A model generated the notes under the pieces. It did no database searches, was not told the DNA's origin, and saw nothing but the letters and a program-made list of their open reading frames with translations. The position numbers and the translations under genes were made by a program. A stretch of DNA of 64,000 nt from JAWWPY01 sp963822825 (GTDB lineage: Bacteria; Actinomycetota; Actinomycetes; Streptosporangiales; Streptosporangiaceae): the NCBI GenBank assembly GCA_963822825.1, contig CAWGIW010000006.1, positions 434,001 to 498,000 of the forward strand, in the 5' to 3' direction. Below are positions 40,087-50,580 of the stretch, piece after piece (positions within the stretch are counted from its first letter, which is position 1; every line of letters begins with the position of its first letter).

Positions 40087-40787
40087 ATGACCGGCGCGTC
40101 CGGGCCGCTGAAGCCAGAGAGCCAGAGCCGACTACGGCTCCAGCAAACCCGGCGGCGCGGGCGGGCGGGGGCGCGGCGACGAGCCTGCCGGCCGCTCGCC
40201 CTCGCCGTCGCCCTCGTCCCGCGGCCGGTTCTTCCCGTCGCTCGTCGTCCCGCCTGTCCTGCCACCAGCGCGACGGCACGAACAGCGGCACGATCATGGC
40301 GATACCGAGCACCGCCAGCACACCGCTCACCAGCAGGTCCTGGAAACCAGCCCCAGAGGGTTCCGTTCTCATGGGGATCAGCCTGACGGCAAACGTGCCG
40401 CTCAGGCCGAGGAGCGCGGTCCAGCCGAGGAGCGCCAGGCCGGGCAGCCCGGCAGCCAGCGGCGAGATCTTGGGCGTGACCATCAGGATGCCGAGCAGCA
40501 GGCCTACGCCGAGCAGCACGCCGAGCGCGGCCAGGCCGCGATTGCTGGTCACGGTCAGGCCCTCGGCGGGCAGGGCGGACATCCGCGCCACCCCCCAGCC
40601 GCCACCGTAGAAGAGGGCCAGCGCCAGGACGATGGCCAGGCCGAGGCCGATCCAGTGCCGCATACAATCACCTGCCCTCTACCCGCACCCGTACCGGAGA
40701 TAGTGGCGCAGCGACTCTACTGGACTTGACCGTGATAACGCCCGCCGATGACGCCAGGCCGCAGGGGCCCGCTTGTGCCCGGCGCGT

Positions 40788-41897
40788 TCATCCCGGCTCC
40801 CGGGAAACCAGCGCAGGCATGGGCTTTTCCTGCGGCCGCGCACGGCCGATCCCGAGGGTCCGGCGGGCCACCACCCGGGCCCTGTTCAGCGGCTCCAGAA
40901 GAGCGTACCGGCACCATGCGTCCCGCTCGACAAGATGAAATTTCATGCCGCGGGCACCTGGCGGGGCCGAATATCCGGCGGGCCGGTACCGCCGGAAATC
41001 GGCCGCCATGCGGTGAAAGTACGCGCGGCGGGCCCGGCCGCGGGACCAACCCGCTTGACAGGACCGAGCTACAGTGCTCCACGGCCCGGCTGAACACGGC
41101 GCGCGCCGCGGACCGCCGGGGTGATCGGCGGGGTGATCGGCGGCCACCCGGCCGCCGCCCGGCACTTGTCGTCCATGGCCGCGAAAACCTGGGCGTAGGA
41201 CGCGAAGATGGCGAAGTGCGCCACGCTCCTGGTGGCCAGGAACGAGCCGCTGGCGGCGCCGGTAGAGATAGCACACCCGGTCCAGCACCGCGATGCGGCG
41301 CGCGCTCAGCAGGACGGCGCAGCTGACCGGCACATCCTCGTGGATTCCGGCCGGGAACGGCACGCCGAGCTGACCCAGGAAGTCCCGGCGGATCACCTTG
41401 CTCCACGACGTCATGGTCCGGTTGATCAGGGCCGGCCACTGCGCCAGCGAGCCGGTCCCCTGATATCCCCGCAAGCTGCCCCCCGGGCTCGGCTCCGTCC
41501 GGCCCGACGGGCCCAGGCTCCGGTAGTCGATGAGCAGCACGTCGGGCTGGCTCCCTCCGAGCGCCTCGCCGACGGCTTCCATCGATCCGGCGGTGAGCAG
41601 GTCGTCGGGGTCGACGAACCAGACGTACTCACCCGTGGCCTGGGCCAGCCCCAGATTCCGGGCTGGCCCGGGCCCGACACTCTCGGCCAGGTGGATCACC
41701 CGCAGCCGCGGGTCCCAGGCGGCCCGGGTGGCCAGGATCTCCCCGCAGCGGTCCGGTGAGGCGTCGTCAACCGCGATTACCTCGATGCCGGCCAGCGGCT
41801 GGCCCAGCACCGAGTCCAGGCATCCGCCCAGGTACTCCTCGACCCCCGAGACCGGGAGCACGACACTGATCTGCGGATGCTCGGCTGGCTTGGTCAT
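40788..41897 (-). pseudogene. GT2-family glycosyltransferase, frameshifted in its second half
   Basis: ATG 41897 opens MTKPAEHPQISVVLPVSGVE, the GT-A start, with VIAVDDASPDRCGEILATRA (nucleotide-binding Asp) and YVWFVDPDDLLTAGSMEAVG (the DxD-like motif). KVIRRDFLGQLGVPFPAGIH-EDV holds the acceptor region. At about 41255 the frame changes to GSFLATRSVAHFAIFASYAQ, then back to RAYFHRMAADFRRYRPAGYS and the C-terminus. Transfers a sugar to a polymer, lipid or teichoic-type acceptor. A 12-base tandem duplication (GTGATCGGCGGG) lies at about 41120. Confidence 0.65.
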
Positions 41898-42016
41898 CGC
41901 TCCGCGATGATAGGCCAAAGGGCCGGCCAGCGGTGGATCTGAGCGGTGCCGCGGACACGCCGGTTGGACGTGGGCTCTCAGCGGCGCCTCAGCGCGCCTA
42001 GCGTAGGCTTGCCCGA

Positions 42017-44678
42017 GTGCATATTGATGCCATCTTCCGGGCGATCGGGTCATTCGCAGTACGGTTCCGCTGGCTGGTGGTCCTGGCCTGGGTGGCGGGG
42101 GCTATCGCTGCGGTGTCGCTGCTTCCGTCCCTGTCCAGCGTGACCCAGAGCAACAACACGAAGTTCCTGCCGGCCAGCGCGCCGAGCGAGCATGCGGCCC
42201 AGCTCGCGACCCCGTTCGGAACGTCCAGCCTGGTGCCGATTACCGTGGTGGCGGCCCGCTCCGGATCAGCACTGACCCCGGCCGACGTGACCGCGCTGAC
42301 CGCGCTCCAGGGGCGGCTGGGGTCGGTGACCGGAGTCAGCAAAGTCCTGGATGCGGGACGCTCCGGCGACGGGCAGGCCGAGCAGTTCGTGGTGCTGGCG
42401 GCGCAGGGCGGCGGCAACCAGAACTACGCGACCGACCTGGTGAACGGCCTGCGCGCGAAAATTGCCCAGGCCGGGCTGCCGGCTGGGCTGAGCGCACACC
42501 TGGCGGGTGATGTCGCCGCCCAGGTTGACCAGCAGAAGGCCTCCGGCAACACGGGCAGCAAGCTGCAGTTCCTGTCGCTCGCGTTCATCGTGCTGCTGCT
42601 GGTGCTGATCTTCCGGTCGTTCACGCTGGCGCTGACGACCGTCGCTCCCGCTCTTTCTCGGTCCTCATATCCGGCCCTCTGGTCGCGGAGGCCGCGAAAC
42701 ACGGTCTCCAGGTGTCTCCCATCGCCGAGTTCCTGCTGATCGTGCTCGTGCTGGGCGCCGGTACGGACTATGGGCTGTTCCTGGTGTTCCGGGTCCGCGA
42801 AGAACTGCGCGCCGAGAACCACGGCGAGCTAGGGGACAAATATCCAGGGTCCCGCGGGCTCGCGCGGCAGCCTGTTCGGCGACCTGATCCACCCCCGACG
42901 GCCGGCCAGGGACGCTATCGTCAGGTCGGTCACCCGGGTCGGGGAGTCGATCACGTTCTCGGCGGCCACGGTGATCGCGGCGGTGCTGACGCTGCTGCTC
43001 GCCAGCTTCTCGTTCTACTCCGACCTCGGCGTCCCGTTCGCGATCGCCATCGGCGTCATTCTGATCGCCGGGCTGACCCTGCTGCCCGCGCTGCTGTCTA
43101 TCCGCCTGTCGCTGCTGGCCATGAAGCGCGCCCTGTTCCGCGCGCTCTTCGGCAGGCCGAAGCTGCTGCCGTGGAACATCCAGGGAACCGGCAAGGCCGG
43201 GGTCTGGGGGCGGGTGGCCGGGCGCATCGTGCGGCACCCAGCGCCGACCCTCCTGGCCGGAATTGCTGTCTTCGGCGGGCTGGCGTTCGCCGTCTTCGGC
43301 TACACGGCGGCGGGCTTCGGCGGGAACACGGCCCCGCCGTCCGGCAGCGACTCCGCGGCCGGGCAAACCCTGCTCACCAAGTACTTCCCCCAGTCGGCGG
43401 CGAACCCGACCACGCTGATATTCCGGTTCAGCGCCCCGGTATGGCAGAATCCCGGGCCGCTGGCCGTGGCCACGAGCAAGCTCGAGGCCAGTAAGCTCCT
43501 CACGCAGGTGACCGGGCCGCTGAATCCCACCGGCCCCACGTTGTCGCCCGCTGCAGTACACCGCGCTGCACAGCCAGCTCGGCCCGCCCAAAGCCCTGCC
43601 GCCGGTCCCGCCGCCCGGCATCCGGGTGCCCGTGGCGCAATACCAGGCCTACCGGGCGACCTCGAACTTCGTCAGCCCCGACGGCCGGATCGTGCTGTAC
43701 GCGGCCGGCCTGAAGGCCGGTGACCCGGGCACCACTGCCGCGATGCACGTGGTGCCAGCGGTGCGCGCCGAGACCACCGCCGTCGGCCGGTCGATCGGCG
43801 CGGCTGATTCGGCGGTCGGCGGCGAGGCGCCCGCCATCTATGACATCAGCAGCATCTCGAACAGCGATCTGAAGCACGTGATCCCGATCGCGATCCTGGT
43901 CATCGGGATCCTGCTCGCGCTGGTGCTGCGCAGCCTGGTGGCCCCGCTGTACCTGATCGCCTCGGTCGGGATCTCCTACCTCGCCGCGCTCGGCCTCTCG
44001 GTCCTGGTCTTCATCAAGCTGGGCGGGAGCGGCGGGCTGGTGTTCTTCATGCCGTTCCTGATGTTCATCTTCCTGCTCGCCCTCGGCGAGGACTACAACA
44101 TCCTGATGATGACGAGGATCCGGGAGGAGGCCAAGAAGCTTCCGCTGCGCGATGCGGTCACGCGCGCCCTGAGCATGACCGGGACCACGATCACATCGGC
44201 CGGCCTGGTTCTCGCGGGCAGCTTCCTGGTGCTGACGGTGGTGGCCGGCAGCGGCTCAGGCGGCAGCCAGGTCCGCGACATCGGGCTTGGCCTCGCGTTT
44301 GGCATCTTGATGGACACCTTCCTGGTGCGCACCCTGCTCGTGCCGTCCACCGTGGTCCTGCTCGGCCGGTGGAACTGGTGGCCGTCCCGGATGAGCCGGC
44401 GCGGTGCTGGCGGTCCGGAGGCGGCCGGCCGGATCAGGCCGACATCGCGGGCGGCGGTGACGCCGCGCCCGGTCCCGCCGCGGCACCGACGGACGGCACC
44501 GGTTTCCCGATCGGCGCCAGCGAGCTGTGACCGGTCCCGTGCGGGCCGGCCTGTTGCTCATCGGCCAGCGCGTCGACGGCGCCGGCTAGTTCGCTCAGCG
44601 CCGACAGGGCCGCCTGGATGGTGCCGCGGCTGCCCTCCGGAAGTGCGGCGAACGCGGTCCGCAGGAGGTTTTCGTTGA
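42017..44678 (+). pseudogene. Second MMPL-family transporter, frameshifted
   Basis: GTG 42017 starts HIDAIFRAIGSFAVRFRWLV. The N-terminal anchor, first external domain and helical block are in frame to about 42655. The text then resumes as EFLLIVLVLGAGTDYGLFLV (first GTDY motif), shifts again near 42860 and 43545, and ends with LALGEDYNILMMTRIREEAK (the second motif, GEDYN) and MDTFLVRTLLVPSTVVLLGR, the usual MMPL end. Roughly 800 residues. The stop is uncertain because the last stretch overlaps the MarR gene on the other strand; a frame change would end it near 44530. Probable lipid or hydrophobic-compound exporter. Confidence 0.7.
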
Positions 44679-44994
44679 GTACCTTCCACCGGATGACCGC
44701 CGCCTCGCCCGCGGGCGTGAGCCGCAGGCACGCGGTACGCCGGTCGCCTTCGCCGCCGGTCCGCGTGACCAGGTCCGCCCGGCGCAGGCCGAGCGTGAGC
44801 GTGGCCACCGAACTCGGGGCCAGCCTCAGCATCCGGGCCAGCTGGCCGGGACGGGCGCCGGGGTTCTCGGCCAGGCAGGACAGCATTTCGAGCTGAGCCA
44901 CGGACAGCGTGGCCGCGGGATCGGCGGCCCGCGCGGCGCGGCGCATGGCCCGCCGGAGCTGGGCGACGACATCGGCGAGGTCAACGGACGGCAC
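44434..44994 (-). CDS. MarR-family transcriptional regulator
   Basis: 186 residues. LSVAQLEMLSCLAENPGARP, LARMLRLAPSSVATLTLGLR (recognition helix) and the wing TRTGGEGDRRTACLRLTPAG place the winged helix at about residues 30-105. Its start lies inside the end of the upstream MFS gene (14-base overlap), so it is co-transcribed with that pump and probably represses it. The last 30 residues are low-complexity Pro/Ala and overlap the end of the MMPL gene opposite. Confidence 0.85.
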   Translation of the reverse strand: MPSVDLADVVAQLRRAMRRAARAADPAATLSVAQLEMLSCLAENPGARPGQLARMLRLAPSSVATLTLGLRRADLVTRTGGEGDRRTACLRLTPAGEAAVIRWKVLNENLLRTAFAALPEGSRGTIQAALSALSELAGAVDALADEQQAGPHGTGHSSLAPIGKPVPSVGAAAGPGAASPPPAMSA

Positions 44995-46441
44995 TGGCCG
45001 ACTCCTCCCGGGCCCGGGCGCGGCCGCCCGTGCCGCTCGTGGTCCGCCAGGTCAAGGCGGTCAGGGTGGCGGCCATCCCCGCTGTGGCGAGCACAACGCC
45101 GGCCAGGCGGGCGCCATGCGCTGCGGCCATACCGGCGGCGCGGCCCGCCGTCGCATGCATGGCCAGCGTGATCAGGGCGATGCCGAGCGTGGTGCCGATC
45201 CCCCTGGCCATGTTGACCAGCCCGCCGAGGACCGCGGCCGAGGCCGTGCCCGCCGAGCGCATGATGACTGTGTTGTTAGCGGGCACGAACACGCCCAGGC
45301 CCACGCCGGCCATGGCCAGCAGGAGGACGATCCAGGTATTGGGCATGGGCATAAAGACCAGCATACCGAGCGAGATAGTAGAGATACAGCCCCCGATCAC
45401 TCCTCGATGGCGGTTACCCAGACTACGGGGCGCCACGGCATCAGCGCCCAGCGCGGCCAGGCCAAAGCCGAGGGGCAGCGCCGACAGCATCAGCCCCACC
45501 CTGACCGACCCGCCCGATGCCGCCAGGACCTGGGGAATGAGGACCAGCGGCCCGAAGAGCATCAGGTAGCCGCAGAGCGCCCCAGCCAGTCCCAGGCCGA
45601 GCCGCCAGCTATCCAGGAACGCGCGCGGGACCAGCGGGAATCTGGCGCGGAGTTCACGCGCGGCGAATCCGGCCGCGGCCGCCGCCGCCATGGCGCCCAG
45701 CCCGGCACCGGCCCATCCGGGCATGCTCAGGCCACCCGCCGCGGACAGCGCCAGCAGCAGGCACGTCGTGGCCAGGCCGAGCAGCGCCGTGCCCGGCCAG
45801 TCGAAGTCACCGGCCGGGCTGAACTGCCTCGTCCGGGGCAACAGGTAACGGCTCGCGATCACCGCGGCGCAGCCGACCGGCACGTTGATCCAGTAGACCG
45901 AGCGCCAGCCCGCGGTCGTGGTGAGGATCCCGCCCAGAGTCGGGCCCAGCGCGAGGCCGAGCGCCTGCGCCGCCGCCTGCACGCCCAGTGCCCGCCGCAT
46001 CGCCGGCTCCGGCACGCTGGTCGCGACCAGCGCCACGCTGTTAGCCTGCAGCATCGCCGCCCCGATCGCCTGCACCAGCCGGAATGCCACCAGCAGGCGG
46101 AGCGAAGGCGCCAGCGCGCAGGCCGCCGAAGCGAGCGTGAACGCGACGAACCCGTAGCTGTAGATGAGCTTGCGGCCGTGGGCATCGGAGACCCGGCCCA
46201 TCGGCGCCAGCAGAGCGACCAGCGTCAGCAGGTAGACCAGCGACACCCACTGCACGGCGGCCAGGGGCGCGCCGAATTCGAGCTGCATGGGGCGGAAGGT
46301 CAGGGTGACGATGCTGGCGTCGAGCTGGCCCATGAACGCCCCGAAGCACACCACGGCGACGGCCAGCCACGCCGCACCCGGATACCTGCGGATCGCCTCG
46401 GGCCGGGCACGCTCCGCCAATATGCTTCTGTTACCGAACAT
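44981..46441 (-). CDS. MFS transporter, DHA2-like drug exporter
   Basis: 486 residues with about 14 membrane helices. FMGQLDASIVTLTFRPMQLE is the DHA2 motif D-like first helix, and MGRVSDAHGRKLIYSYGF motif A. GLALGPTLGGILTTTAGWRS with YWINVPVG is the conserved helix 5-6 region of EmrB/QacA relatives. It is the first gene of an operon with marR. Between it and sepH is a divergent 220-base gap. The ATG at 46441 has only a weak GTGAAG site; leaderless translation is possible. Confidence 0.85.
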   Translation of the reverse strand: MFGNRSILAERARPEAIRRYPGAAWLAVAVVCFGAFMGQLDASIVTLTFRPMQLEFGAPLAAVQWVSLVYLLTLVALLAPMGRVSDAHGRKLIYSYGFVAFTLASAACALAPSLRLLVAFRLVQAIGAAMLQANSVALVATSVPEPAMRRALGVQAAAQALGLALGPTLGGILTTTAGWRSVYWINVPVGCAAVIASRYLLPRTRQFSPAGDFDWPGTALLGLATTCLLLALSAAGGLSMPGWAGAGLGAMAAAAAAGFAARELRARFPLVPRAFLDSWRLGLGLAGALCGYLMLFGPLVLIPQVLAASGGSVRVGLMLSALPLGFGLAALGADAVAPRSLGNRHRGVIGGCISTISLGMLVFMPMPNTWIVLLLAMAGVGLGVFVPANNTVIMRSAGTASAAVLGGLVNMARGIGTTLGIALITLAMHATAGRAAGMAAAHGARLAGVVLATAGMAATLTALTWRTTSGTGGRARAREESASAVR

Positions 46442-46662
46442 AATATCTTCACGATACCCCGGAATCCGGCCGGGACTATCCCGGTTCCCGGCCGCCGGGC
46501 GCGGCCGCCGGCAATAGTGTGCGGAGTTCTGCGGGACATGCCGGCACGGTGCTGGCCAGAAGTGGCCTCGAACCGACAGACTCGCCTGAGGGGGAAGTCC
46601 GAGCTACGCCCCCGCGCGGCATCACGCCCGCCGACAGCGTCGGCGGCGCAGGAGGGACGCCG

Positions 46663-47604
46663 ATGCAGGAACTGCGCCTCGTCGCGGTGAGTGAGGATGG
46701 CAGTTATGCCGTTCTCGCGGTACCAGGACGCGGTGGGCGCTTTTCGCTGCCGATCGACGACCGGCTGCGGATTGTGGCGCGCGGGCAGTTCTCCCGGCTC
46801 GCTCAGTACGAGATCGAAGTGGAGAGTCCCTTGCGACCCAAGGAGATCCAGGACCGGATCCGTGCCGGAGAGACAGCGGACGAGATCGCGGACGCGGCCG
46901 GGGTGCCGATCGAGCGCGTGCGCCGGTTCGAGGGCCCAGTGCTCGCCGAGCGCGCGTACCGTGCGCAGGAGGCGCAGCGAGCGGCGATCCGCCAGCCAGG
47001 AGACTCCGGGCCCGGGCCGAGGCTCGGCGACATCGTCGCCGAGCGCCTCACCACGTTCGGGGCGAGCCCCGAGGACGCGCAGTGGGACTCGCGCAAGCGC
47101 GCGGATGGCAACTGGCAGGTGCAGCTCATGTTCACGGCGGGGGGCCGACCGCACATGGCCGAATGGGTCTTCGACCCACGGCGCAGGCACGTCACGCCCG
47201 CCGACGACGACGCTGGCCGGCTGTCGCTGCCCGAGGCTGATCTGCCCGCCCCACCGCGCGGTCCCGCTCCCGTGACCCGCGCTACGGTCACGCCCATCGC
47301 GACGCGACTGGCCCCGCTCGGGCCGCCCGCGGCGGTCCAGGCCGCCGGGCCGCTCACCCCGCTCGCTCAGCCGGAACCGGAGCAGGAGCACCGGCACGCC
47401 GCCGCGCAGGCCCGCGCCAGCCGGCGAGCCACCGCCGCGCAGGCCCGCGGCCGGGAAGCTAGTGCCGAGGAGGACACCGCGCCGGAGCCGCCTGCCGCGG
47501 CCCGCGAGCGGCCAGCCAGGAAGGCAGCCGGAGGGCGTTCCCGGCGGTCGTCCGTGCCCTCCTGGGACGAGATCATGTTCGGCAACTCCAGGCAGCCTGA
47601 CTAG
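46663..47604 (+). CDS. sepH: Septation protein SepH
   Basis: 313 residues. The N-terminal DUF3071 domain opens MQELRLVAVSEDGSYAVLAV and includes LRPKEIQDRIRAGETADEIA, a helix-turn-helix-like segment, and WQVQLMFTAGGRPHMAEWVF. A disordered Ala/Pro/Arg middle follows, then the conserved tail SVPSWDEIMFG. SepH binds FtsZ and promotes its assembly at division septa in actinobacteria. GGAGGG seven bases before ATG 46663 fixes the start. The frame is intact. It separates the damaged accessory regions from a largely sound right part of the window. Confidence 0.9.
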   Translation: MQELRLVAVSEDGSYAVLAVPGRGGRFSLPIDDRLRIVARGQFSRLAQYEIEVESPLRPKEIQDRIRAGETADEIADAAGVPIERVRRFEGPVLAERAYRAQEAQRAAIRQPGDSGPGPRLGDIVAERLTTFGASPEDAQWDSRKRADGNWQVQLMFTAGGRPHMAEWVFDPRRRHVTPADDDAGRLSLPEADLPAPPRGPAPVTRATVTPIATRLAPLGPPAAVQAAGPLTPLAQPEPEQEHRHAAAQARASRRATAAQARGREASAEEDTAPEPPAAARERPARKAAGGRSRRSSVPSWDEIMFGNSRQPD

Positions 47605-47950
47605 GGCGTGGACGTCGTCGGGCAGCGCGACCGTTAGCGTACGGTTATCTGCGCCACGCCCTTCCTTGACCGTTCGCGGCAACAGTTCGGCTCGTTGGCC
47701 CGCGGAACTGGCTGGTCCTGCTCAGCGGCATCTGGCCCGGTGGTTTCGGCGGATTCCGCAACAGGCCGATCGCCGGGGCACGTGGTCGGTCGGCCCGTCC
47801 CCGGACCTTGGGTGCGAGCGGGGTGCGGCCCATTTCCCCGGAGGGTGCGCTCGCACGAATCAGCCCGATTCCCGGATTCGCCGCCACGGCAAATCCCTTC
47901 GCCGCGGCCGCGGGTGCATGGGGGCAGAGAATTCGCGGGACGTACGCCCG
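47605..47950. other. No recognisable gene
   Basis: Overlapping low-quality frames only. No family match, no clear terminator after sepH. Confidence 0.35.
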
Positions 47951-48064
47951 ATGTGGGCACTTACCGCGCTGAAGGCCACGCGCCGCGCGGCCGTGTTCGG
48001 ATTCACGCTGCCCGGCCTGGCGCCGGCGGCGTACGATCGGCGGCGAGGACGCGGCAGCGACTGA
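47951..48064 (+). CDS. Possible 37-residue upstream peptide
   Basis: MWALTALKATRRAAVFGFTL continues to a TGA that overlaps the ATG of the PEBP lipoprotein (ATGA/TGATG). The coupling is the only support; no family is recognised and no good ribosome binding site is present. Confidence 0.25.
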   Translation: MWALTALKATRRAAVFGFTLPGLAPAAYDRRRGRGSD

Positions 48065-48648
48065 TGAGGGTGAGAAAGAACGTGGGCCGGTTGAGTGGAG
48101 TGCTCGGTCGGCTCGGACGGACGGCCGCGGCCGCGATCGCCACGGCCAGCCTGGCCTGTGGGTGCGGGCTGGTGGGAGGGCCCAGGACGGTCATGGAGGA
48201 CGTCCCGCTCGTGATGACCGTGAGCGGCCAGCAGTTCAGCCGGAACGTGATGCCCCTGAGATATACCTGTCATGGCGCGGGGACGAGTCCGGCTATTGAT
48301 TGGTCTGGGGCTCCACCGGGCACGAAGGCGTTCGCTATTGTGGTAGATGATTCCTCGGCCCCGATCACCCCATATATCTACTGGATTGTGTTCGATATCG
48401 GCCCGCAGACGACCGGACTTCTGGACGGGCAGCTTCCGCCCGGTGCTCGTCAGGCCGACAACAGCAAGGGAACCGCGGGTTATGACCCCCCTTGCCCCCG
48501 GAATAGTTCCCACAGATACCGGTTCACCGTTTATGCACTCAGCGATGGGTTGAGGCTGCCCGCTGGGACCAGCGATAAAGCCGCGTGGACGGCGATCGCA
48601 CAGGCGGCCATCGCGCGCGGCACGCTCACCGCTATTGCCAACCCGTAA
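48064..48648 (+). CDS. PEBP (YbhB/YbcL-type) lipoprotein
   Basis: 194 residues. An N-terminal Arg/Lys region and hydrophobic segment end in SLACGC, a lipobox with Cys32 (or Cys34) as lipid anchor. The PEBP fold follows: FSRNVMPLRYTCHGAGTSPA, AFAIVVDDSSAPITPYIYWI and GTAGYDPPCPRNSSHRYRFT-VYAL. The usual D-PDAP is DDSSAP and the usual His of HW is Tyr, so the anion pocket differs from the norm. Exported and membrane-anchored; function of the family in bacteria is poorly known. Confidence 0.82.
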   Translation: MRVRKNVGRLSGVLGRLGRTAAAAIATASLACGCGLVGGPRTVMEDVPLVMTVSGQQFSRNVMPLRYTCHGAGTSPAIDWSGAPPGTKAFAIVVDDSSAPITPYIYWIVFDIGPQTTGLLDGQLPPGARQADNSKGTAGYDPPCPRNSSHRYRFTVYALSDGLRLPAGTSDKAAWTAIAQAAIARGTLTAIANP

Positions 48649-48790
48649 TCACTTAGTCACGGCGCGTAAACGGATACGGCAAAAAATTCTCTAAACGCAT
48701 GACAGGGCTCATACGGTCCGCCAGACTAACGGATCATGTAGCTCAGCCTTGGATGCCTTCAAGGCGCTAGCGATACAGGGGCAGGTCCGC

Positions 48791-48836
48791 GCCATGGCCG
48801 CGTGTGCCTCGCTGGTGCCGTCCACGCGGCCATGGC
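48791..48836 (+). promoter_or_regulatory. Perfect 14-bp-arm hairpin just before the repeat-rich membrane protein
   Basis: GCCATGGCCGCGTG (48791-48804) and its exact complement (48823-48836) enclose 18 bases and end 15 bases before ATG 48852. No T run follows, and it lies within the likely leader, so translational or transcript-stability control is more likely than termination. Confidence 0.5.
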
Positions 48837-49933
48837 TTGTTGGGTGGTGCGATGACTCTGCTTCTGGTCGGTATCGTCGCCGTGATCCTCGTGATCCTCG
48901 TCGCTGCTTATCTCACCTTTCGGCGCGGGCAAGACGATGATCAGGACGAGACCGGTGGCCGGTGGGCCGTCCGCGGCCCGGATGGCCACTGGCGCAGCCC
49001 GGCCCAGGAGCTGAGGAGACCGCACCGCCCCGGGCGTGGGGGGCCGTCACGGCGGACGGAGGAACCGCTGCGCGGCGACGACGAGCCGCCCCCGGCGTAT
49101 GCCACCCGCCGGGCCGGGCGCGGCAACCGGGCTCAGCCAGACGACCGCGGCTATCAGGGCCGCCCCACGCAGCGGTACGCGGACGCCTCCGTCGCGCCGG
49201 ACAACCCGGCGGACAGGGGTCGCGGGACGCGCGCGGCCGGTCCGCCACCCGCTGGCCGCCCTGGCCCCCGCCAGCAGCCTGATGGCTACGACGCGGGCGG
49301 CGGCTACGACAGCGGCGGCTACGAGACGGTCAGTTTTGACTCAGGGCCGCGCGAGCAGCTGTACGACACCGGCCCCTCCCCCGCGATGGCGCGCAGCACG
49401 TCGGTGTCCGGCGAGCACACGTTCGCCCCCGAGCACGACGACGATCCCGCGCTCACCGACTCGGATGTGTTCCCGCGGATCCGTACGGACACGCCGCCCC
49501 CAGCCAGCAAGCCGCCAGCGCCAGCCAAGGGCCGGTCCCGGCAGCCGCGCAGCAAGCGCGGGGACGATGACGACTGGCCGAGTACCGAGTGGGACAAGCT
49601 GTCCGACGAGCAGTACTGGGCGGAGCTGTCCGCCGACAAGCCGCTCGCGACCACGGCCCGCGCCGCGCAGCCATCCACGCCCAAGGACATCCAGGCGGCG
49701 TCCGGGCCGACTCAGGTCATGCCGGCCCAGCCGAAGCAGCCGCAGCCCAGGCCGGCTCAGCCGAAGCCGGCCCAGGCGCGGCCGGCCGCGCCGGCGCCGG
49801 GGCGGCCGGCGCCCGCACCGTCCCGGCCGGCGAAGCCGCAGCCGGAGCGGCAGTCCGTTGCGCCCGGGCGCAGGGACAGGCATCAGGAACAAACGGAGGC
49901 GCTCCCGGTCCGAGGCCGCGCCCGGCGGCCGCA

Positions 49934-49993
49934 CCGCCCTCAATGCCACCGCCCTCAATGCCACCGCCCTCAATGCCACCGCCCTCAATGCCA
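49934..49993. repeat. Four 15-bp tandem units
   Basis: CCGCCCTCAATGCCA repeated four times exactly, encoding PPSMP in the frame of the following repeat region. Confidence 0.85.
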
Positions 49994-50215
49994 CAGCGGT
50001 CGATGCCCCAGCCCGCTATGCAACAGCCTCCTGCGCAGCAGGCGGGAGAGCCCAGCCTGGCCATGCTCACCAGCCTGGCGAACTCACCCACGCAGCGGCG
50101 GCCCGGGGCGGCCTCGCGCGCTGACGACGACCCCCTGACCAGCCCCTCCTTCTCCCGGCAGGGAACGCCGGCCCGGGACAGCCGGTCCTACCGGAGCGCT
50201 GGCCGAGACCGGCCG

Positions 50216-50580
50216 CGCGGCAGCACCGGCGACTACCCCAACGGAGCCAGCGGGGCCAGCGGCAGCTACCCGCGCGGCAGCACCGGCGACTACCCCAACG
50301 GAGCCAGCGGGGCCAGCGGCAGCTACCCGCGCGGCAGCACCGGCGACTACCCCAACGGAGCCAGCGGGGCCAGCGGCAGCTACCCGCGCGCCAGCACCGG
50401 CGACTACCCCAACGGAGCAGCGGGGCCAGCGGCAGCTACCCGCGCGCCAGCACCGGCGACTACCCCAACGGAGCCAGCGGGGCCAGCGGCAGCTACCCGC
50501 GCGCCAGCACCGGCAGCTACCCCAACGGAGCCAGCGGGGCCAGCGGCGGCTATCCGCGCGGCGGGAGCGGCGGCTACGCC
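50216..50580. repeat. 57-bp minisatellite, about 6.4 units
   Basis: Units begin at 50216, 50273, 50330, 50387, 50443 and 50500, with a partial degenerate unit from 50557. The first three are essentially identical. Unit 4 has 56 bases (GGAGCAGCGG instead of GGAGCCAGCGG), which shifts the frame. Confidence 0.85.

Noticed and set aside
44909..46690. A 593-codon plus-strand frame across the MFS/MarR genes
   Set aside because: It is a shadow of the MFS gene on the other strand; rich in Gln/Arg/His as typical antisense of membrane helices.
50216..50580. Spaced repeats that might suggest a CRISPR array
   Set aside because: Units are contiguous 57-bp coding repeats with no unique spacers.
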